Of a stretch of DNA of 7,232 bases, positions 6,395 through 7,232 are shown one piece after another. The translations under genes and the position numbers were made by a program. The first letter of the stretch is position 1; each line of letters starts with the position of its first letter. The DNA lies in assembly GCA_943913335.1 (NCBI GenBank), contig CALTXS010000044.1, positions 1-7,232 of the forward strand, written 5' to 3'. The notes under the pieces are model-generated. The model was not told where the DNA came from and made no database searches. It worked only from the letters and a program-made list of their open reading frames with translations. The DNA comes from an uncultured Lysobacter sp. GTDB lineage: Bacteria > Pseudomonadota > Gammaproteobacteria > Xanthomonadales > Xanthomonadaceae.

Positions 6395-7232
6395 AACGAG
6401 TCGGTCTAGTCGGCGCACGCGGTTACACCGGTGCGGAGTTACTGAAACTGATTGCGGCCCATCCGCAGCTGGAGCTGGCCTTCATCAGCTCGCGTGAGCG
6501 TCTGGGTCAATCGGTGGACGGCTTTGACCTGCGCTACGTGGATCACGATCCGCAGGCGCTTGCGGCGATCCCGGTGGATGCGGTGCTTCTCGCCGTTCCC
6601 AACGGCAAGGCTGCAATGTACGCCGAAGCGTTTTCCGCGGCGCAACCGAACGCGGTCATTGTTGATCTGTCGGCTGATCATCGCTTCGATGAGCGATGGG
6701 TATACGGATTGCCGGAGCATCATCGCGAGGCTTTGCGTGGCGCTCTCCTGATCAGCAACCCGGGCTGCTATGCCACCGCCATGCAACTGGCATTGGTGCC
6801 GCTGGCACGGGCGGGCTGGTTAGACGCGAGCTTTCCGCCGCAGTGCTTTGGGGTGTCGGGTTACTCGGGGGCAGGTACGACGCCATCGGATAAGAACAAC
6901 CTTGAACTGTTGCATGACAACCTGATGCCGTACGCCTCGATCGGCCATGTGCACGAGCGCGAAGTGTCGCGACGGTTGGGTACTGCCATCGAGTTCATGC
7001 CGAATGTCGCGGAATTTTTCAGCGGAATCAGCATGACGGTGAACGTGCATCTCAATGCACCACGCACGGCCGCGCAGGTTCACGAGCTGTTGAAAGCGGC
7101 CTACGCCGATGAGCCGCTACTTGAGCTGACCGAGACGGCGCCGTGGGTGCGTGATATCGCCGGCGCCCACGGTGCGCGCATCGGTGGCATTGTTGTCAGC
7201 GAAAACGGCCGTCGGGTGGTGATTCACTCCAC
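6391..7232 (+). CDS. argC: N-acetyl-gamma-glutamyl-phosphate reductase, first 280 residues (3' end beyond right edge)
   Basis: NADPH-dependent reductase that turns N-acetylglutamyl phosphate into N-acetylglutamate semialdehyde. The N-terminus [18 protein letters not shown] is the dinucleotide-binding GxxGxxG region. LAVPNGKA and VDLSADHRF are family blocks. The catalytic Cys126 sits in [22 protein letters not shown] follows, and GHVHEREV supplies the probable acid/base His. About 280 of roughly 315 residues are present, and the frame is open to the window edge, so truncation is an artefact of the window. The ATG overlaps the argB/A stop in an ATGA tetranucleotide, which indicates translational coupling. 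Its product is the substrate for an acetylornithine aminotransferase not encoded here. Confidence 0.95.
   Translation, partial: MKRVGLVGARGYTGAELLKLIAAHPQLELAFISSRERLGQSVDGFDLRYVDHDPQALAAIPVDAVLLAVPNGKAAMYAEAFSAAQPNAVIVDLSADHRFDERWVYGLPEHHREALRGALLISNPGCYATAMQLALVPLARAGWLDASFPPQCFGVSGYSGAGTTPSDKNNLELLHDNLMPYASIGHVHEREVSRRLGTAIEFMPNVAEFFSGISMTVNVHLNAPRTAAQVHELLKAAYADEPLLELTETAPWVRDIAGAHGARIGGIVVSENGRRVVIHS

Noticed and set aside
5546..6418. Open frame of 290 codons on the minus strand opposite argB/A
   Set aside because: Shadow of the bifunctional kinase/synthase frame; no motif and no plausible start context seen.
1..7232. Search for mobile elements, CRISPR repeats, tRNA or rRNA genes, defence genes
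   Set aside because: No transposase motifs, long terminal inverted repeats, regularly spaced repeats or structured RNA genes were seen; the window is ordinary core chromosome.

Overview
The window is a chromosomal segment of a gammaproteobacterium, most likely of the Xanthomonadales (Xanthomonas, Xylella, Lysobacter or Rhodanobacter type). Three things point there. The carbamoyltransferase has the residues of an N-acetylornithine transcarbamylase. The next-to-last gene is a fused N-acetylglutamate kinase/synthase of the Xanthomonas kind. The gene order argF'-argG-argE'-argB/A-argC is the one I remember for that group. Base composition is moderately GC-rich and even across the window. No RNA gene, insertion sequence, CRISPR array or prophage gene is visible.

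Layout. Positions 1-841 hold the N-terminal part of cysS (cysteinyl-tRNA synthetase) on the minus strand, starting at TTG and leaving the window on the left. A 130-base divergent intergenic region follows. Positions 972-1439 (+) encode a small exported protein of unknown function. It resembles the flanks of periplasmic glycine-zipper proteins but has no zipper. Positions 1440-1694 are non-coding or leader sequence. They contain hairpins and one strong intrinsic terminator 55 bases before argF', an arrangement that suggests transcription attenuation of the arginine operon. Positions 1695-7232 are a tightly packed plus-strand operon: argF' (35-base gap) argG (overlap) argE' (4-base overlap) argB/A (4-base overlap) argC, which is cut by the right edge.

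How the genes work together. The fused ArgB/A enzyme makes N-acetylglutamate and phosphorylates it. ArgC reduces the phosphate to the semialdehyde, and an aminotransferase encoded elsewhere gives N-acetylornithine. ArgF' carbamoylates this acetylated compound directly to N-acetylcitrulline. ArgE' deacetylates that to citrulline. ArgG joins citrulline to aspartate as argininosuccinate, and argH, not in this window, would finish arginine. Free ornithine is bypassed. This pathway variant is already described for Xanthomonas, so the core operon is not a new system. The least explained parts are the terminator-bearing leader before argF' and the zipper-less secreted protein.
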